The notes beneath the pieces are model-generated. The model worked only from the letters and a program-made list of their open reading frames with translations, made no database searches and was not told the DNA's origin. From NCBI GenBank assembly GCA_016718825.1, contig JADKCL010000008.1, positions 1-64,000 on the forward strand: a stretch of DNA of 64,000 nt, in the 5' to 3' direction. Positions 1 to 8,892 of the stretch are shown here, one piece after another. A program made the position numbers and the translations under genes. The stretch comes from Bacteroidota bacterium. GTDB taxonomy: Bacteria > Bacteroidota > Bacteroidia > J057 > JADKCL01. The first letter of the stretch is position 1. Each line of letters begins with the position of its first letter.

Positions 1-1
1 C

Positions 2-134
2 TCCACAATAGAAACGCAATCATTTCTCAATTTCCAACTCTCAACTTTTAACTCTCCACTCTCCACATTCAAAACGCAATCAATTTTCAATTCTCAATTC
101 TCAATTCTCAATTCTCAATTCTCAATTCTCAATT
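2..134. repeat. Heptanucleotide-register tandem tract
   Basis: Six perfect copies of CTCAATT run from 93 to 134. Reading back to the left edge in 7-bp steps gives degenerate heptamers (TTCAATT, ATCAATT, ACTCTCC twice, ACTTTTA, ACTCTCA), so the tract probably continues off the window. It occupies the place where the ribosome binding site of the following patatin gene should be, and overlaps its TTG start. The tract has no stop in the patatin frame from 52 onward, so a longer N-terminus encoded by the repeat is possible. Confidence 0.85.
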
Positions 135-1826
135 GATCAAGAACGTCGGTCTTGCTTTTTCTGGTGGTGGTTTTCGGGCGGCATCCTTTGCTTTGGGAAC
201 CCTGAGCTATTTGCAGCATGTGCAGCTTGAAGGCAAGCCAATGTTGCAACGTGCGAGTTTTGTGTCGAGTACTTCGGGCGGATCGATTACGAATGCTTTT
301 TATGCCCTGCGGCTGTACCAAGGCCATCAACCGGAGGCGATTTTCAAGGAATTGTATGCCCATCTTTCCGGGGATGAAATCCTGGAAAAGGCCATGGCGA
401 CCTTGACCAATTCGAAGATTTGGGCTGCATATCCGCATAAAACACGCAATTTGATCAATGCCTTTGCGATCACTTACGATCAGGTTTTATTCGGCGGAAA
501 AACGATGGAAGTGTTTTGGAACAAGGCGCATCAACCGCATGTCGACGAGGTTTGTTTCAATTCGACGGAGCTCAACAATGGCATTTCGTTTCGTTTTCGC
601 ACGAATGGCACCGATGCCGACATCATTTCCTTTGGCAACTTCTATTTGGGCTTCAAAAAGGAATCCGTCGAAGCCCTGAAATCCTTGCGCATTGCCGACA
701 TGGTGGCCGCAAGTTCCTGTTTCCCCGTCGGATTTGAGCCGATCGTCTTTCCCAATGACTTTGCTGCGGGGGAAGAGACGCCAAAAAGTTTGTTGGATGC
801 CTTCGAATTTGACCATAATAATTCCGTCCACAAAGATGCCGTGCAGGCCGTTTCCTTTGGCTTGATTGACGGTGGCGTAGTTGACAATCAAGGCCTGTAC
901 AGCTTGGGCCTTGAAGACAGCTTGCGTCCGCCCAAAGCGAGCGCGACCTCCGAACCGAGTCCGAATGGCAAGCCGGAGCCACGACCGTTTGATTTGCTGA
1001 TTGCTTGCGATGTAGCGAGTTATTTTCTCGATCCCTACGAAGTTCCCTCCGAACCGACAAAATGGTATCTGAAGATTCCGTTGAAGTGGATCGTGGTAGC
1101 CTTGGCCTTGATTGTGCCCTTGACGGGCGTGACGGTGGGCATTTTTGCAGCGAATCGGGAGCCTTGGTATTATTTCCTGCTGCTGTTGCCGGCGTATTTG
1201 TCTTCGGGATTGATCGGATTTGGATTCTGGAAAGCTGCGAAGGCCTTGCAAAAGGAAAAGAAGCAAGTGCATGGCAAGGTCCTCGGCGGTACCTTGGTAA
1301 GCTCCTCAATATGCGGCTTTCCAAAGTTGTCGAACTCGTGCAAGCACGCGGGCAATCGTTTGCGCAACTCGCCTTGGAAGTTTATTTGAAGCAGATTCGG
1401 CGATTGCACCTGGACAAAACCTACCGCAATCCCAAAGCTTCCTTGCGTTTGATTTCCAATTTCATCTACGAATTGGGCGCGGTGCACCGTGACCGCCGTG
1501 TCTTGGAAAACAAAAAGCCCGAAAACGCCTGGTGGCCGCAATATGCCGCGCAATTGCAACCGAGCCCGCAAATTGAAAAAGCAGCGGATGCGGCCCGCGA
1601 AGTTTCGACCACACTCTGGTTCGATCCCAACAACAAAGCCGACCTCGACGCCGTGGCCGCAACCGGTCAATTCACCACTTGCTACAACCTGATTCGTTAC
1701 CTCAACCGTTTGGAATTGGCAGAAAAGGGACTTTCTCCAGAATTGAGCGCCTTGCGGGAGGAGTTGCTCATGGATTGGGCAAAGTTTCAGGCGAATCCGA
1801 TGTGGATGCTTGCGGTTTTGCGCTGA
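133..1826 (+). CDS. Patatin-like phospholipase (frameshifted)
   Basis: Probable acyl hydrolase of the patatin/RssA family. The first part (133-1389 frame) has the oxyanion-hole segment SGGGFRA near residues 10-16, the nucleophile elbow STSGGS near residues 47-52, and the catalytic DGG of the Ser-Asp dyad (LIDGGVVDNQG, around residue 250). A hydrophobic pair of helices follows (about residues 315-365), suggesting membrane attachment. The frame then breaks near 1294-1297: the next frame, ending at 1826, continues the protein sensibly (LLNMRLSKVVELVQARG onward), and restoring one G in the GG at 1296-1297 would join the two into about 564 residues. The TTG at 133 is a weak start choice, as no ATG lies upstream in frame. 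Function as a lipid hydrolase is from family; the substrate is unknown. Confidence 0.8.
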
Positions 1827-1909
1827 AGAAATGACGTGGCGTTGACATCGAATCAATTTGCCTGAAAGGCGGATTGCCAATTTTGTCATCCAGCTGTAAT
1901 TTGCTTCGA

Positions 1910-3157
1910 ATGCGAATCCAGTTGATGCACAAAATGATGCTGATGCTCCTGCTGATGGCAGCGGGACAGCGTTCATTTTGCCAATTGGCCGAAGATACCG
2001 ACAGCATCAAAACCCGATGGGTTCTCGGTGGCCGGGCCCATTATGGCTTTGTGCTGATTCATTCGTATGCGCTTGATCCTGTGCGGCATTCCTTTCCTTG
2101 GGGTGCCGAAATGGACATTGGCAAACAATTCATCGGGAAACGCGCTTGGGATTTTTGCAATTGTTATCCGCGGGCGGGCGCCTCGCTCACTTTTTGGGAC
2201 TACGGCAGCGAAATCCTCGGATATGGCGCCACAGCGATGTGGTATGTGGAACCGGTCTTTCTCACGAAACATCGCCTCAATTTCAGCATGCGGCTGAGCA
2301 GCGGATTGTCCTATCAAACCAATCCCTACGATTCGGTCACCAATCCCAACAACCTCGCTTACTCCTTGCGGGTGAATGTACCTGCTGCGGTCGGTGCCGC
2401 CCTGCATTTCCGACTGAATCCGCATTGGAATTTGCGACTCGGTGCCAATTTCAACCACGTGAGCAACGGCGGACTTGCCCTGCCCAACAAGGGCATCAAT
2501 TACCCGACGATGAGCCTGGGAGCCGACTATGCGCCGCAAGGCATCGACTTCAAGGAACGGGCCAAAAACATGGACAAAAGTCCGCCAAAGCCTCGGCTGC
2601 GCCTGTACGCGGGCGTGACGGGCACGCTCAAACGCGCAAGCGGCGCCGATACGCGTCAGGAACCTGTTTGGGGCGTATGGACGCAGGGAGTTTATTACGT
2701 TGGAAGATGGAGCGGCCTCAATCTCGGCATCGAATGGATCAACGACGGTGCCCGCAAACTCAAGATGCAACGCGAAAACATCCCCGGCCGACACGAACGC
2801 GGGGGCATTCTCCTGGGTCATCAATTCCTGCTCGGTCGCGTGGTCTTTTCCCAACAATTGGGAATCTACTTCTTCGACCAATTTAAACTCAACGACCCTG
2901 TTTACCAACGCTTTGGCCTCGGCTTGCATGTGACCAAACGCCTCTTCGCCGGATTCAACCTCAAAACCCATCGCCATGTCGCCGAATTGCTGGAATTGCG
3001 GCTTGCCTGGGGATTTGGTGAGCAAGATTGCTTGAATTTTGCCGAATTGGAGGATGATGTAGAGGAATCACCCATGCGATCCCTAAGCTCATTACGTTTT
3101 GGTAATTTGAAAGCGGATTCGCAACGGAGATTGATTTTGAATAAAGGCTGCAAATGA
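1910..3157 (+). CDS. Acyloxyacyl hydrolase / PagL-like lipid A deacylase
   Basis: Probable outer-membrane beta-barrel that removes ester-linked acyl chains from lipid A. A signal peptide ends near the FCQ before LAEDTDSI. The mid-protein segment NFNHVSNGG followed by PNKGINY matches the PagL motif in which His and Ser of HxSN form the active site. Alternating aromatic strands (GLNLGIEWINDG, RVVFSQQLGIYFFDQ) fit a barrel. I start at the ATG at 1910; the ATG at 1925 would give a more compact signal peptide, while the longer frame from 1874 uses a TTG. At about 415 residues it is longer than Pseudomonas PagL, as is common in Bacteroidota. Fragments of its 3' end recur at 3652-3726. Confidence 0.72.
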   Translation: MRIQLMHKMMLMLLLMAAGQRSFCQLAEDTDSIKTRWVLGGRAHYGFVLIHSYALDPVRHSFPWGAEMDIGKQFIGKRAWDFCNCYPRAGASLTFWDYGSEILGYGATAMWYVEPVFLTKHRLNFSMRLSSGLSYQTNPYDSVTNPNNLAYSLRVNVPAAVGAALHFRLNPHWNLRLGANFNHVSNGGLALPNKGINYPTMSLGADYAPQGIDFKERAKNMDKSPPKPRLRLYAGVTGTLKRASGADTRQEPVWGVWTQGVYYVGRWSGLNLGIEWINDGARKLKMQRENIPGRHERGGILLGHQFLLGRVVFSQQLGIYFFDQFKLNDPVYQRFGLGLHVTKRLFAGFNLKTHRHVAELLELRLAWGFGEQDCLNFAELEDDVEESPMRSLSSLRFGNLKADSQRRLILNKGCK

Positions 3158-3190
3158 TTTGATTTGTGAACACAAGAAATTTGCACAATC

Positions 3191-3646
3191 ATGGCAATCA
3201 GAAAGTTGGTGATTAAATCTTGGGTTTACGCGCTCTTGTTGATCGTGATGTCTGCTTGCGGTTCAAAGACAGACAATTCAAACAGTTATGAATCGACTAC
3301 CACGGAATCAGGAACACCGACGGAATTCAAGGTACCGAACGTGAATTGCGAATCGGCTGTGAATGATCCGCTCACCGAGGTAACGGATTTCAAGGACGTC
3401 CATCAAGGTCCCCATTTCCATCAATGCGTACATATTCGGAACACCGTGTACTATCCCGGCTCCTACGAGAATGGCCGCACGAGGATTTCGATCGGGAATG
3501 GTGAAATCGGCGGGGTCACCGCCTATTTTGACGAACGGATACACTTTTTTAAAGGAGATTCTATCGAGATCGTGGGGTACGTCGATCAGTCTTCGCCAAA
3601 CGTATTTTCGGATGCCATCCATCACTGTAAGCTCATCAAGAAATAG
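3191..3646 (+). CDS. Small lipoprotein of unknown function
   Basis: A 151-residue lipoprotein: basic N-terminus, hydrophobic core and lipobox VMSAC with the lipidated cysteine near residue 22, then a Ser/Thr-rich linker. The last 50 residues (GDSIEIVGYVDQSS... HHCKLIK) could be an OB-like fold, but this is only a shape impression. It lies 33 bp after the PagL-like gene on the same strand and may be co-transcribed. I do not recognise the family. Confidence 0.7.
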   Translation: MAIRKLVIKSWVYALLLIVMSACGSKTDNSNSYESTTTESGTPTEFKVPNVNCESAVNDPLTEVTDFKDVHQGPHFHQCVHIRNTVYYPGSYENGRTRISIGNGEIGGVTAYFDERIHFFKGDSIEIVGYVDQSSPNVFSDAIHHCKLIKK

Positions 3647-3651
3647 GGTTG

Positions 3652-3726
3652 GATGTCCCCGAACGCCTCTTCGCAGGATTCAACCTCAAGACCTATAGCC
3701 TCTTCGCTGATTTGACGATGCAGTGA
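3652..3726 (+). pseudogene. 3' remnant of a PagL-like gene
   Basis: An in-frame stretch reading VPERLFAGFNLKTYSLFADL and ending in TGA at 3724-3726 closely resembles KRLFAGFNLKTHRHVAELL near the C-terminus of the PagL-like gene (DNA match around 2937-2970). No start codon or upstream homology is visible, so this is a residual 3' end of a duplicated or replaced paralogue. Confidence 0.6.
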
Positions 3727-3782
3727 CGCAAGTGACGGATTTGGTATAGCAGGTTGCTCGCTTTTTTGCGTACTTCGAAGGC

Positions 3783-4715
3783 ATGGATGCAGAATTCCAC
3801 CAATCCGTCAAGGTCAGCAAGGTTGTCTTGCAGGAGCTTGGCAAGCGGCAAAATGGCGCAGCTTGGGCGCGGTTTTTGGTGCATTATTCGCTGTTTCTTG
3901 CAACCGGGACCTGCCTTGTGCTGAGTTTCGGACATGCTTGGTGGATGATCTTGTTGGCGATGGTAACCTTCGGTGCGACCACAACGACACTGTTTGCCAT
4001 GTTGCATGAAACCGGCCACAATACGGCATTCGCCTCCCGTCAGCTCAACCGAATGGTCGCCACGATTGCGGCCTATTCCAATTTTTACATTCCCACAGGC
4101 TTCCGCGAATTTCATTTTCAGCATCACCGGCATACGCACGATCCGCATTTGGATCCCGAAATCTCTGTCGGCGGCAAGCCTGCCACTGCCTTGACCTCCA
4201 AGCTGATTCCTTACTTGGCCTACCTCACCGGCCTGCCCCTGTTGATGGGCAAAATCGGAATGGCTGTGACGCCTGCATTCGGCATCTTCAGTTTGTTTTA
4301 TCCCTACGTTGCAAAATCCAAACACAGGCGGCTGATGGTCGAATCCTGGATTTTCCTGCTGTTGCATGGCACGCTCAATGCCTTGGCATTCTGGATATTG
4401 CCCGGTTTGTGGTTGCTCTATCCCGGTTATGCGGTGGGTATGATGCTTTTGTCCAGCTACCTTCCAGCCGAGCACGGCGGATTGCCCCACGAAGGTTCGA
4501 TTTTGCAACGCACCCGCCATATCCGCACGCCGGCTTTGGTTCGCTACATGCTCTGGAACATGCCCTATCACGCTGAGCACCATGCCTATCCGGCGATTCC
4601 ATTTTACAATCTACCCGCACTCTCTGCGGCAATCGCCGATGATTTGGTGGAAAAGGACAAAAACATTCCCCGCTTTCAATCGTGGACTTTCCGGCGGTTT
4701 TTGAAGGGGAAATGA
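3783..4715 (+). CDS. Fatty acid desaturase family membrane protein
   Basis: Integral-membrane di-iron oxygenase that would insert a double bond or hydroxyl into an acyl or carotenoid substrate. All three histidine boxes are present: HETGH at residues 75-79, HFQHH at 111-115 (with a further HTH), and HAEHH at 263-267. Hydrophobic segments near residues 33-70, 140-170, 187-225 fit the usual two-pair topology. The 310-residue length and the third box match the desaturase/CrtR-like branch; the exact substrate cannot be read from sequence. It sits alone, followed by a repeat-rich gap. Confidence 0.85.
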   Translation: MDAEFHQSVKVSKVVLQELGKRQNGAAWARFLVHYSLFLATGTCLVLSFGHAWWMILLAMVTFGATTTTLFAMLHETGHNTAFASRQLNRMVATIAAYSNFYIPTGFREFHFQHHRHTHDPHLDPEISVGGKPATALTSKLIPYLAYLTGLPLLMGKIGMAVTPAFGIFSLFYPYVAKSKHRRLMVESWIFLLLHGTLNALAFWILPGLWLLYPGYAVGMMLLSSYLPAEHGGLPHEGSILQRTRHIRTPALVRYMLWNMPYHAEHHAYPAIPFYNLPALSAAIADDLVEKDKNIPRFQSWTFRRFLKGK

Positions 4716-4815
4716 GGGTGCTTTGAAACCAAAATATGCCTACCGGGACCTCTACCAGTGAATCTTTTTTTTTGAGAAAAATCAAGGAGTCACCTCTATA
4801 AGCTGTTCGAGGTAC
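4716..4815. other. Gap before the REP-bracketed element
   Basis: No gene. An A/T-run follows the desaturase stop (run of T near 4768) without a convincing stem. The boundary of the mobile unit begins at the palindromes after 4816. Confidence 0.5.
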
Positions 4816-4902
4816 CAAGCCCGAAGGGCTTGATCTGTGGATAGCCCCCAGTGAAACTGGGGGTAGCAGGCATCCCCCAAAGTTTCAACCCCGAAGGGGT
4901 TG
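4816..4902 (+). repeat. Left REP triplet
   Basis: Three hairpins: CAAGCCC-GAA-GGGCTTG (4816-4832), CCCCCAGT-GAA-ACTGGGGG (4845-4863), CAACCCC-GAA-GGGGTTG (4886-4902). About 270 bp of AT-rich sequence without a recognisable gene separates them from the transposase. Confidence 0.85.
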
Positions 4903-5174
4903 ACTATTAGACATATTAGATAGAAATGTGCTCATTATTCAATCGTGTGAAGACTGAATGGGTGACATTTTGGATTGTCCATCGTAACCATTTCTTAAAA
5001 AATTGATTTTTTTCACGAAGGAATTTGCATTTGCGCCATCCATTCGAGACATTTGCTAAATAAACAGGTAATTACTCGCTTGATAGGTCTTAATTACTAC
5101 AAATAAACGCATTTAATAATGACGCGTCGAGTTTGGCGCTTAAGAATTGTAAGCAAGATTATGAGGAGGTTGAA

Positions 5175-5618
5175 ATGAGTTATAGACAGATTTATTATCA
5201 AATCGTTTTCAGCACATATCAGCGCAAGCCAACAATTGCGGAGGCGCATTGCGAGGAATTGTACCGTGATGTTTGGAAAATTGTGAAGGATCATAATTGC
5301 AAGCTCCATCGCGTCAACGGCACAGAAGACCATATCCACATTTTTTGCGATTTGCATCCGAGCATCGCCTTGGCAGATTTTGTCAAGGATCTCAAAGTCA
5401 AAAGCAGCCTTTGGATGAAACGTTGTGGAAAATTTCCATTCTTCAACGGATGGCAAGAAGGTTATGGTGGATTTACATATAATTTCCGTGACCGTGATAT
5501 GATCATCGAGTATGTGAAAAACCAGAAGGAACACCATAAGAAGGAGAGTTCTTACGACGAATTCAAACGGTTGTTGAGTGAAAATGGGATTGCGTTTGAT
5601 GAGAAGTATTTGTTGTGA
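5175..5618 (+). CDS. REP-associated tyrosine transposase (Y1/HUH, IS200-like)
   Basis: A 147-residue single-stranded-DNA nuclease of the TnpA_REP/Y1 transposase family. The metal-binding HUH pair is in DHIHIF (His53, His55) and the nucleophilic tyrosine is in IEYVKNQ (Tyr113), with the expected Gln four residues later. The ATG at 5175 follows a clear GAGGAGG at 5163-5169, one of the few good Shine-Dalgarno sequences here; the frame is open to 5133 but that start lacks a site. It probably cuts and rejoins the flanking REPs. The protein looks intact. Confidence 0.88.
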   Translation: MSYRQIYYQIVFSTYQRKPTIAEAHCEELYRDVWKIVKDHNCKLHRVNGTEDHIHIFCDLHPSIALADFVKDLKVKSSLWMKRCGKFPFFNGWQEGYGGFTYNFRDRDMIIEYVKNQKEHHKKESSYDEFKRLLSENGIAFDEKYLL

Positions 5619-5651
5619 AGATGAAGGGTATAAATCTATTTTGTTAATTGT

Positions 5652-5736
5652 CAACCCCTTCGGGGTTGAAATCTAGGAGGATCGCCTACCCCGGGCTTTG
5701 CCCGGGGCTATCCACAGGTCAAGCCCTTCGGGCTTG
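5652..5736 (-). repeat. Right REP triplet (inverted)
   Basis: Hairpins CAACCCC-TTC-GGGGTTG (5652-5668), CCCCGGGC-TTT-GCCCGGGG (5689-5707) and CAAGCCC-TTC-GGGCTTG (5720-5736), the mirror order of the left side. The outer two are conserved while the middle one differs in sequence but keeps the stem, which shows pairing is maintained. Confidence 0.85.
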
Positions 5737-5812
5737 GAAGGTAGAATCCTGCACCATTCTGGTTTTACTGGCAAAGTTGCCGATAAGCATTAACCAAAAC
5801 CTGAAGGCTGCC

Positions 5813-6844
5813 TCACTCCCGCTGAAACCGCGGATCATTCACAAAATGCGTATCGGTCAGCGCATTCAAAAAAGCAACAAGATCCTGTTTTTCCCGTTCC
5901 GTGAGTTGCAAGGGGCGAATCAACGGGCTTTTGCTCGGATGATCGGCGCCGCCGCTGTTGTAATGTTCGATGACCGCAGCGAGCGTGGGCACGCTGCCAT
6001 CGTGCATATAAGGCGCGGTCAGGCCCGCGTTGCGCAGGCTCGGGACCTTGAATTTGGCCAAATCCGTGGAGTCATGCGTGAACCGCATGCGGCCGATGTC
6101 GGCATACTCCGTGTAGAGGCCATTGTTTTCAAAGGCATATTCGGTGAAGTTGAAGCCGCCGTGGCAGCGGAAACAATTGGTCTTCTCACTGAAAAACAGC
6201 TCCATTCCGCGCATTTCAGCATACGAAAGCGCCTCCCTGCAACCTTGGTTTGCATATTGGTCATAAGGGCTGTTGCCGCTCAGCATGGTGCGTTCGAAGG
6301 TGCTGATGGCGCTCGTGATCACAAAGGGATCGGGAATTCGCCCATACGCCGCGCGGCTCATCTGCACATAAACGCAATCCGTCTGCAGTTGATAGCTGAT
6401 GTCCACGATGTTGTGGTTGAATTCATTCACCTCCTGAATCGGCACCAAAACCTGCATTTCCAGAGTCGGGACACTGCCCTCGCGAATCAAATAAGGATGG
6501 TAGGCGACATTGGCCAATGACGGTGCATTGCGCGTCCCGGGACGGTCGAATACCCCTGGCGTGGTCGGCAAATTGTCGGCGAGGGCAAATTCGGTTTTGT
6601 GGCAACTTCCGCAGCTATGCGTCCCGGTGACCGACAATACCGGATCGTAAAAGAGCTTCTTCCCGAGTCGCCAACGTGCTTCGGTCAAGCCATTGTTGCT
6701 TGGAAATTCGACGGCGGGAAATCCTGCAGGAACTTGCAGCAACTCGTCGGAATAGACAGGCACGGGACAAGGCGGATCGATTTCCCGGCAGGCAACAGCA
6801 AAGCACCCGAGAAGGATCAGCAGGAGAAAATGCCGGGGTTTCAT
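5813..6844 (-). CDS. Di-haem cytochrome c peroxidase, MbnH/MauG-like lipoprotein
   Basis: Exported di-haem enzyme of the CcpA/MauG/MbnH family. From the ATG at 6844 there is an SPII signal with lipid Cys19 (FAVAC). Two CxxCH haem sites are visible: CGSCH at residues 78-82 and CFRCH in the C-terminal half, followed by the family segment PSLRNAGLTAPYMHDG with a distal-haem Met/His. About 343 residues is usual. It lies 34 bp downstream of the MbnP gene on the same strand; in methanotrophs MbnH oxidises a tryptophan of MbnP to kynurenine, so a similar modification of the partner is likely (inference). An ordinary H2O2-detoxifying CCP is the alternative. Confidence 0.83.
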   Translation of the reverse strand: MKPRHFLLLILLGCFAVACREIDPPCPVPVYSDELLQVPAGFPAVEFPSNNGLTEARWRLGKKLFYDPVLSVTGTHSCGSCHKTEFALADNLPTTPGVFDRPGTRNAPSLANVAYHPYLIREGSVPTLEMQVLVPIQEVNEFNHNIVDISYQLQTDCVYVQMSRAAYGRIPDPFVITSAISTFERTMLSGNSPYDQYANQGCREALSYAEMRGMELFFSEKTNCFRCHGGFNFTEYAFENNGLYTEYADIGRMRFTHDSTDLAKFKVPSLRNAGLTAPYMHDGSVPTLAAVIEHYNSGGADHPSKSPLIRPLQLTEREKQDLVAFLNALTDTHFVNDPRFQRE

Positions 6845-6878
6845 TGTGTGAAACGGCATTCGGTGTCGGATTCCAAGC

Positions 6879-7832
6879 TTATTGTGCAATCACGAGGCGT
6901 TGCGTAGCGACCGTTTGGCCATCCTGCTGCAAAGCAACGAGGTAACAGCCAGAAACGGCGATGTTCAGATCGGCGATGCCTGCGGTCGGGACAATGGTTT
7001 TGATGATTCTCCCGGTGTAATCATAAACCACGAAGCTGCTTTCTGTAGCGGTGGAAGCTGCGACTTGCAGGCGTGTGGTACCGGACGCAGGATTCGGGAA
7101 GATGCTGAAGCTGGGTGCGTTGGCAACTTCGACTCCTGTAATGACGGCCGGGGAAAACACATGGTCGCGGAAATTCTGGAGAATCGTGCGCGCGATGCCG
7201 GTGCCGCCATGGTTGATCGGTCCAGTGGAAACGTCGATGTTGCGGAGTGCCAATTCGTAGTCGGCATCCAGGTCAATGATAAGGTCTTGACCGCTTACCG
7301 TGCCGGAGGTGGTAATCGTCTGCGAATAGTAATTGGCGTCTTCCAAGCCGTGGATTTCCCAGGATTGCACAAAATTATTTCCGCTGTTGCCGTTCATAGC
7401 GACGAACAAATAGCCCGAAGACCAGCCCCAGTGCATGGAAGGCGACTGCAGCGCCAACGGATGCGGGGCGGTGTAGCCGGTGGGATTGAGGTGGTTGTAG
7501 GCATTTTGAACGCCGATGTAGAAGCGCACGCCTTCCAAGGAAGTCACGTTAAAACTTCCCAACGCCTGAAGCGTGGGTTGGTCGGCATGTACAAGCATCC
7601 ATGTGGTGTCGACGGATGTTTGCATTCCCCCGTCATGGATCAGGGTAATCTGGGAAATGTAGTAATCGAGCCGCGAAGCCGTAAACTCAACGCCATTGTT
7701 GTTGGCGGCTGTTGCACCGAATTGAAAGGGATTCGCCCCCAGTTTGTGGTTGATCCGGAGAGAGACATTCTGCTGGGCGAAGGAGAAACTCGCAGCAGAG
7801 AGGACAAGGAGAAAAATGTACAGTCGCTTCAT
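6879..7832 (-). CDS. MbnP-like protein with T9SS sorting domain
   Basis: Secreted protein of the MbnP family. Start taken at the ATG at 7832, giving signal MKRLYIFLLVLSAASFSFAQ. The first 200 residues show family features: ASRLDYYISQITL, VRFYIGVQNAYNHLNPTG, and the Trp-rich SMHWGWSSGYLFVAMNG. The last 75 residues (FSIFPNPASGTTRL to the C-terminus) are a type A T9SS sorting domain, so the protein is exported past the outer membrane and probably anchored. The peroxidase gene follows at once. Known MbnP binds copper through a kynurenine made by MbnH; the WxW-containing segment supplies candidate tryptophans. Confidence 0.78.
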   Translation of the reverse strand: MKRLYIFLLVLSAASFSFAQQNVSLRINHKLGANPFQFGATAANNNGVEFTASRLDYYISQITLIHDGGMQTSVDTTWMLVHADQPTLQALGSFNVTSLEGVRFYIGVQNAYNHLNPTGYTAPHPLALQSPSMHWGWSSGYLFVAMNGNSGNNFVQSWEIHGLEDANYYSQTITTSGTVSGQDLIIDLDADYELALRNIDVSTGPINHGGTGIARTILQNFRDHVFSPAVITGVEVANAPSFSIFPNPASGTTRLQVAASTATESSFVVYDYTGRIIKTIVPTAGIADLNIAVSGCYLVALQQDGQTVATQRLVIAQ

Positions 7833-7934
7833 CGAATTGTGTTTTACTGTTTCCAAAATTCCGGAAAGAATGTGTAAGATAAGGCATTATTCGATGGAAA
7901 TGCCGTCTCAGCACGACAGAACAGCGTTTTTTTT

Positions 7935-7998
7935 GACACCAAGACACCAAGGCATCAAGTTGGCGCGCCGTCCTTGGAGTCTTGGTGCCTTGATGGCC
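7935..7998. repeat. Palindromic interspersed element, copy 1
   Basis: An imperfect long inverted repeat: left arm GACACCAAGACACCAAGGCA, right arm TTGGTGCCTTGATGGCC. It lies in the 257-bp divergent promoter region between the MbnP-like and thioredoxin-like genes. Related copies are at 10646, 24699 and 38978. Confidence 0.65.
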
Positions 7999-8089
7999 GA
8001 ATTTCAGCCTCAAAACGTTGATTTTTAACAGCTATTCTTGAACTGATCTCGGCATTGCCTATTTTTAGGATGAAAATCAGCACAGCGTT

Positions 8090-8890
8090 ATGAAAAATAC
8101 ATTTACCCAGATCGTTTTTGCCATCACATTGCTCTTCGCACCGTTTTTCGGAAAATCCCAAACGACGGCGATGGATTTCAACCGCTTGGACTGCAATGGC
8201 AATATGCAGCACCTGTTTGCTGACCTTGACGCTGGAAATGCGGTGATTTTGGAGTTTTTCATGCAAAACTGCAATCCCTGCATTGTCGCCGCAGGCAAGC
8301 TCGAAGCGATGAAAGCCGACTTGCTGGCTGAATTTCCCGGCAAAATCAAGGGCTACGCCATCGGATTCAACAATTCGTATTCCTGCGCGAGCAACATCAA
8401 CTGGGTGACCACCAACAACGTGACCTCCATCCCGATGGACAGCGGCGCTACCCAAGTGGCCTACTACGGCGGCATGGGCATGCCTACGATTGTCATTCTC
8501 GGTGGCGGCACCAACCATTCGGTCCTCGGAAGTCCCTACGTCGGATTTGCCACGAGCGACACAATCACGATGGCTGCCGACATCCGCAACTTCCTGAATA
8601 CGACCACCGGCATCACCGCAAGCGCATTGACCGCCAATACATTCGACGTTTATCCCAATCCCGCAAATGGCTTGCTCAATTTCCGCTGCAACCTCTCCGC
8701 CCACGCCGACCTGTCGCTCCAAATCATGGATTTGACAGGCAAAACCTTGATGACGGTGAACGAGAAAAATGTCGCTGCAGGCGAATTCACACTTCCGCTG
8801 AACACTGCCGAATTGACTGCAGGCACCTATTTGATCAAGGCGACCGCCAACGATGCTGTCTTGACCAAGCGATTCACTGTAACCCATTGA
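8090..8890 (+). CDS. Thioredoxin-fold protein with T9SS sorting domain
   Basis: Secreted 266-residue protein: signal peptide to about residue 24, then a thioredoxin-like domain with CNPC at residues 61-64 (AVILEFFMQNCNPCIVAA) and a cis-Pro-like GMGMPTIVIL. The tail from DVYPNPANGLLNF to the end is a T9SS sorting domain. A surface-exposed redox protein is implied, possibly delivering copper or reducing disulfides for the multicopper oxidase that begins 2 bp after its stop. The two are almost certainly co-translated. The family (TlpA/Sco-like) is not settled; a Sco-type distal His was not identified. Confidence 0.78.
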   Translation: MKNTFTQIVFAITLLFAPFFGKSQTTAMDFNRLDCNGNMQHLFADLDAGNAVILEFFMQNCNPCIVAAGKLEAMKADLLAEFPGKIKGYAIGFNNSYSCASNINWVTTNNVTSIPMDSGATQVAYYGGMGMPTIVILGGGTNHSVLGSPYVGFATSDTITMAADIRNFLNTTTGITASALTANTFDVYPNPANGLLNFRCNLSAHADLSLQIMDLTGKTLMTVNEKNVAAGEFTLPLNTAELTAGTYLIKATANDAVLTKRFTVTH

Positions 8891-8892
8891 GT

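Larger units (their letters stand above)
4816..5736 (+). mobile_element. REP-bracketed RAYT unit (REPtron-like)
   Basis: A single IS200-like tyrosine transposase gene is flanked by two triplets of short palindromes in opposite orientation. Outer arms CAAGCCC/GGGCTTG and inner arms CAACCCC/GGGGTTG are identical on both sides, with GAA loops on the left and TTC loops on the right, exactly as expected for inverted copies. This is the arrangement of RAYT genes with their REP/BIME substrates. Confidence 0.8.

Noticed and set aside
5648..6520. 290-residue plus-strand frame over the peroxidase gene
   Set aside because: Antisense shadow; the minus strand has two CxxCH haem motifs in a full-length family protein.
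8887..8892. TTG start for the multicopper oxidase
   Set aside because: It overlaps the preceding stop and adds only two residues; the ATG at 8893 gives the same signal peptide.
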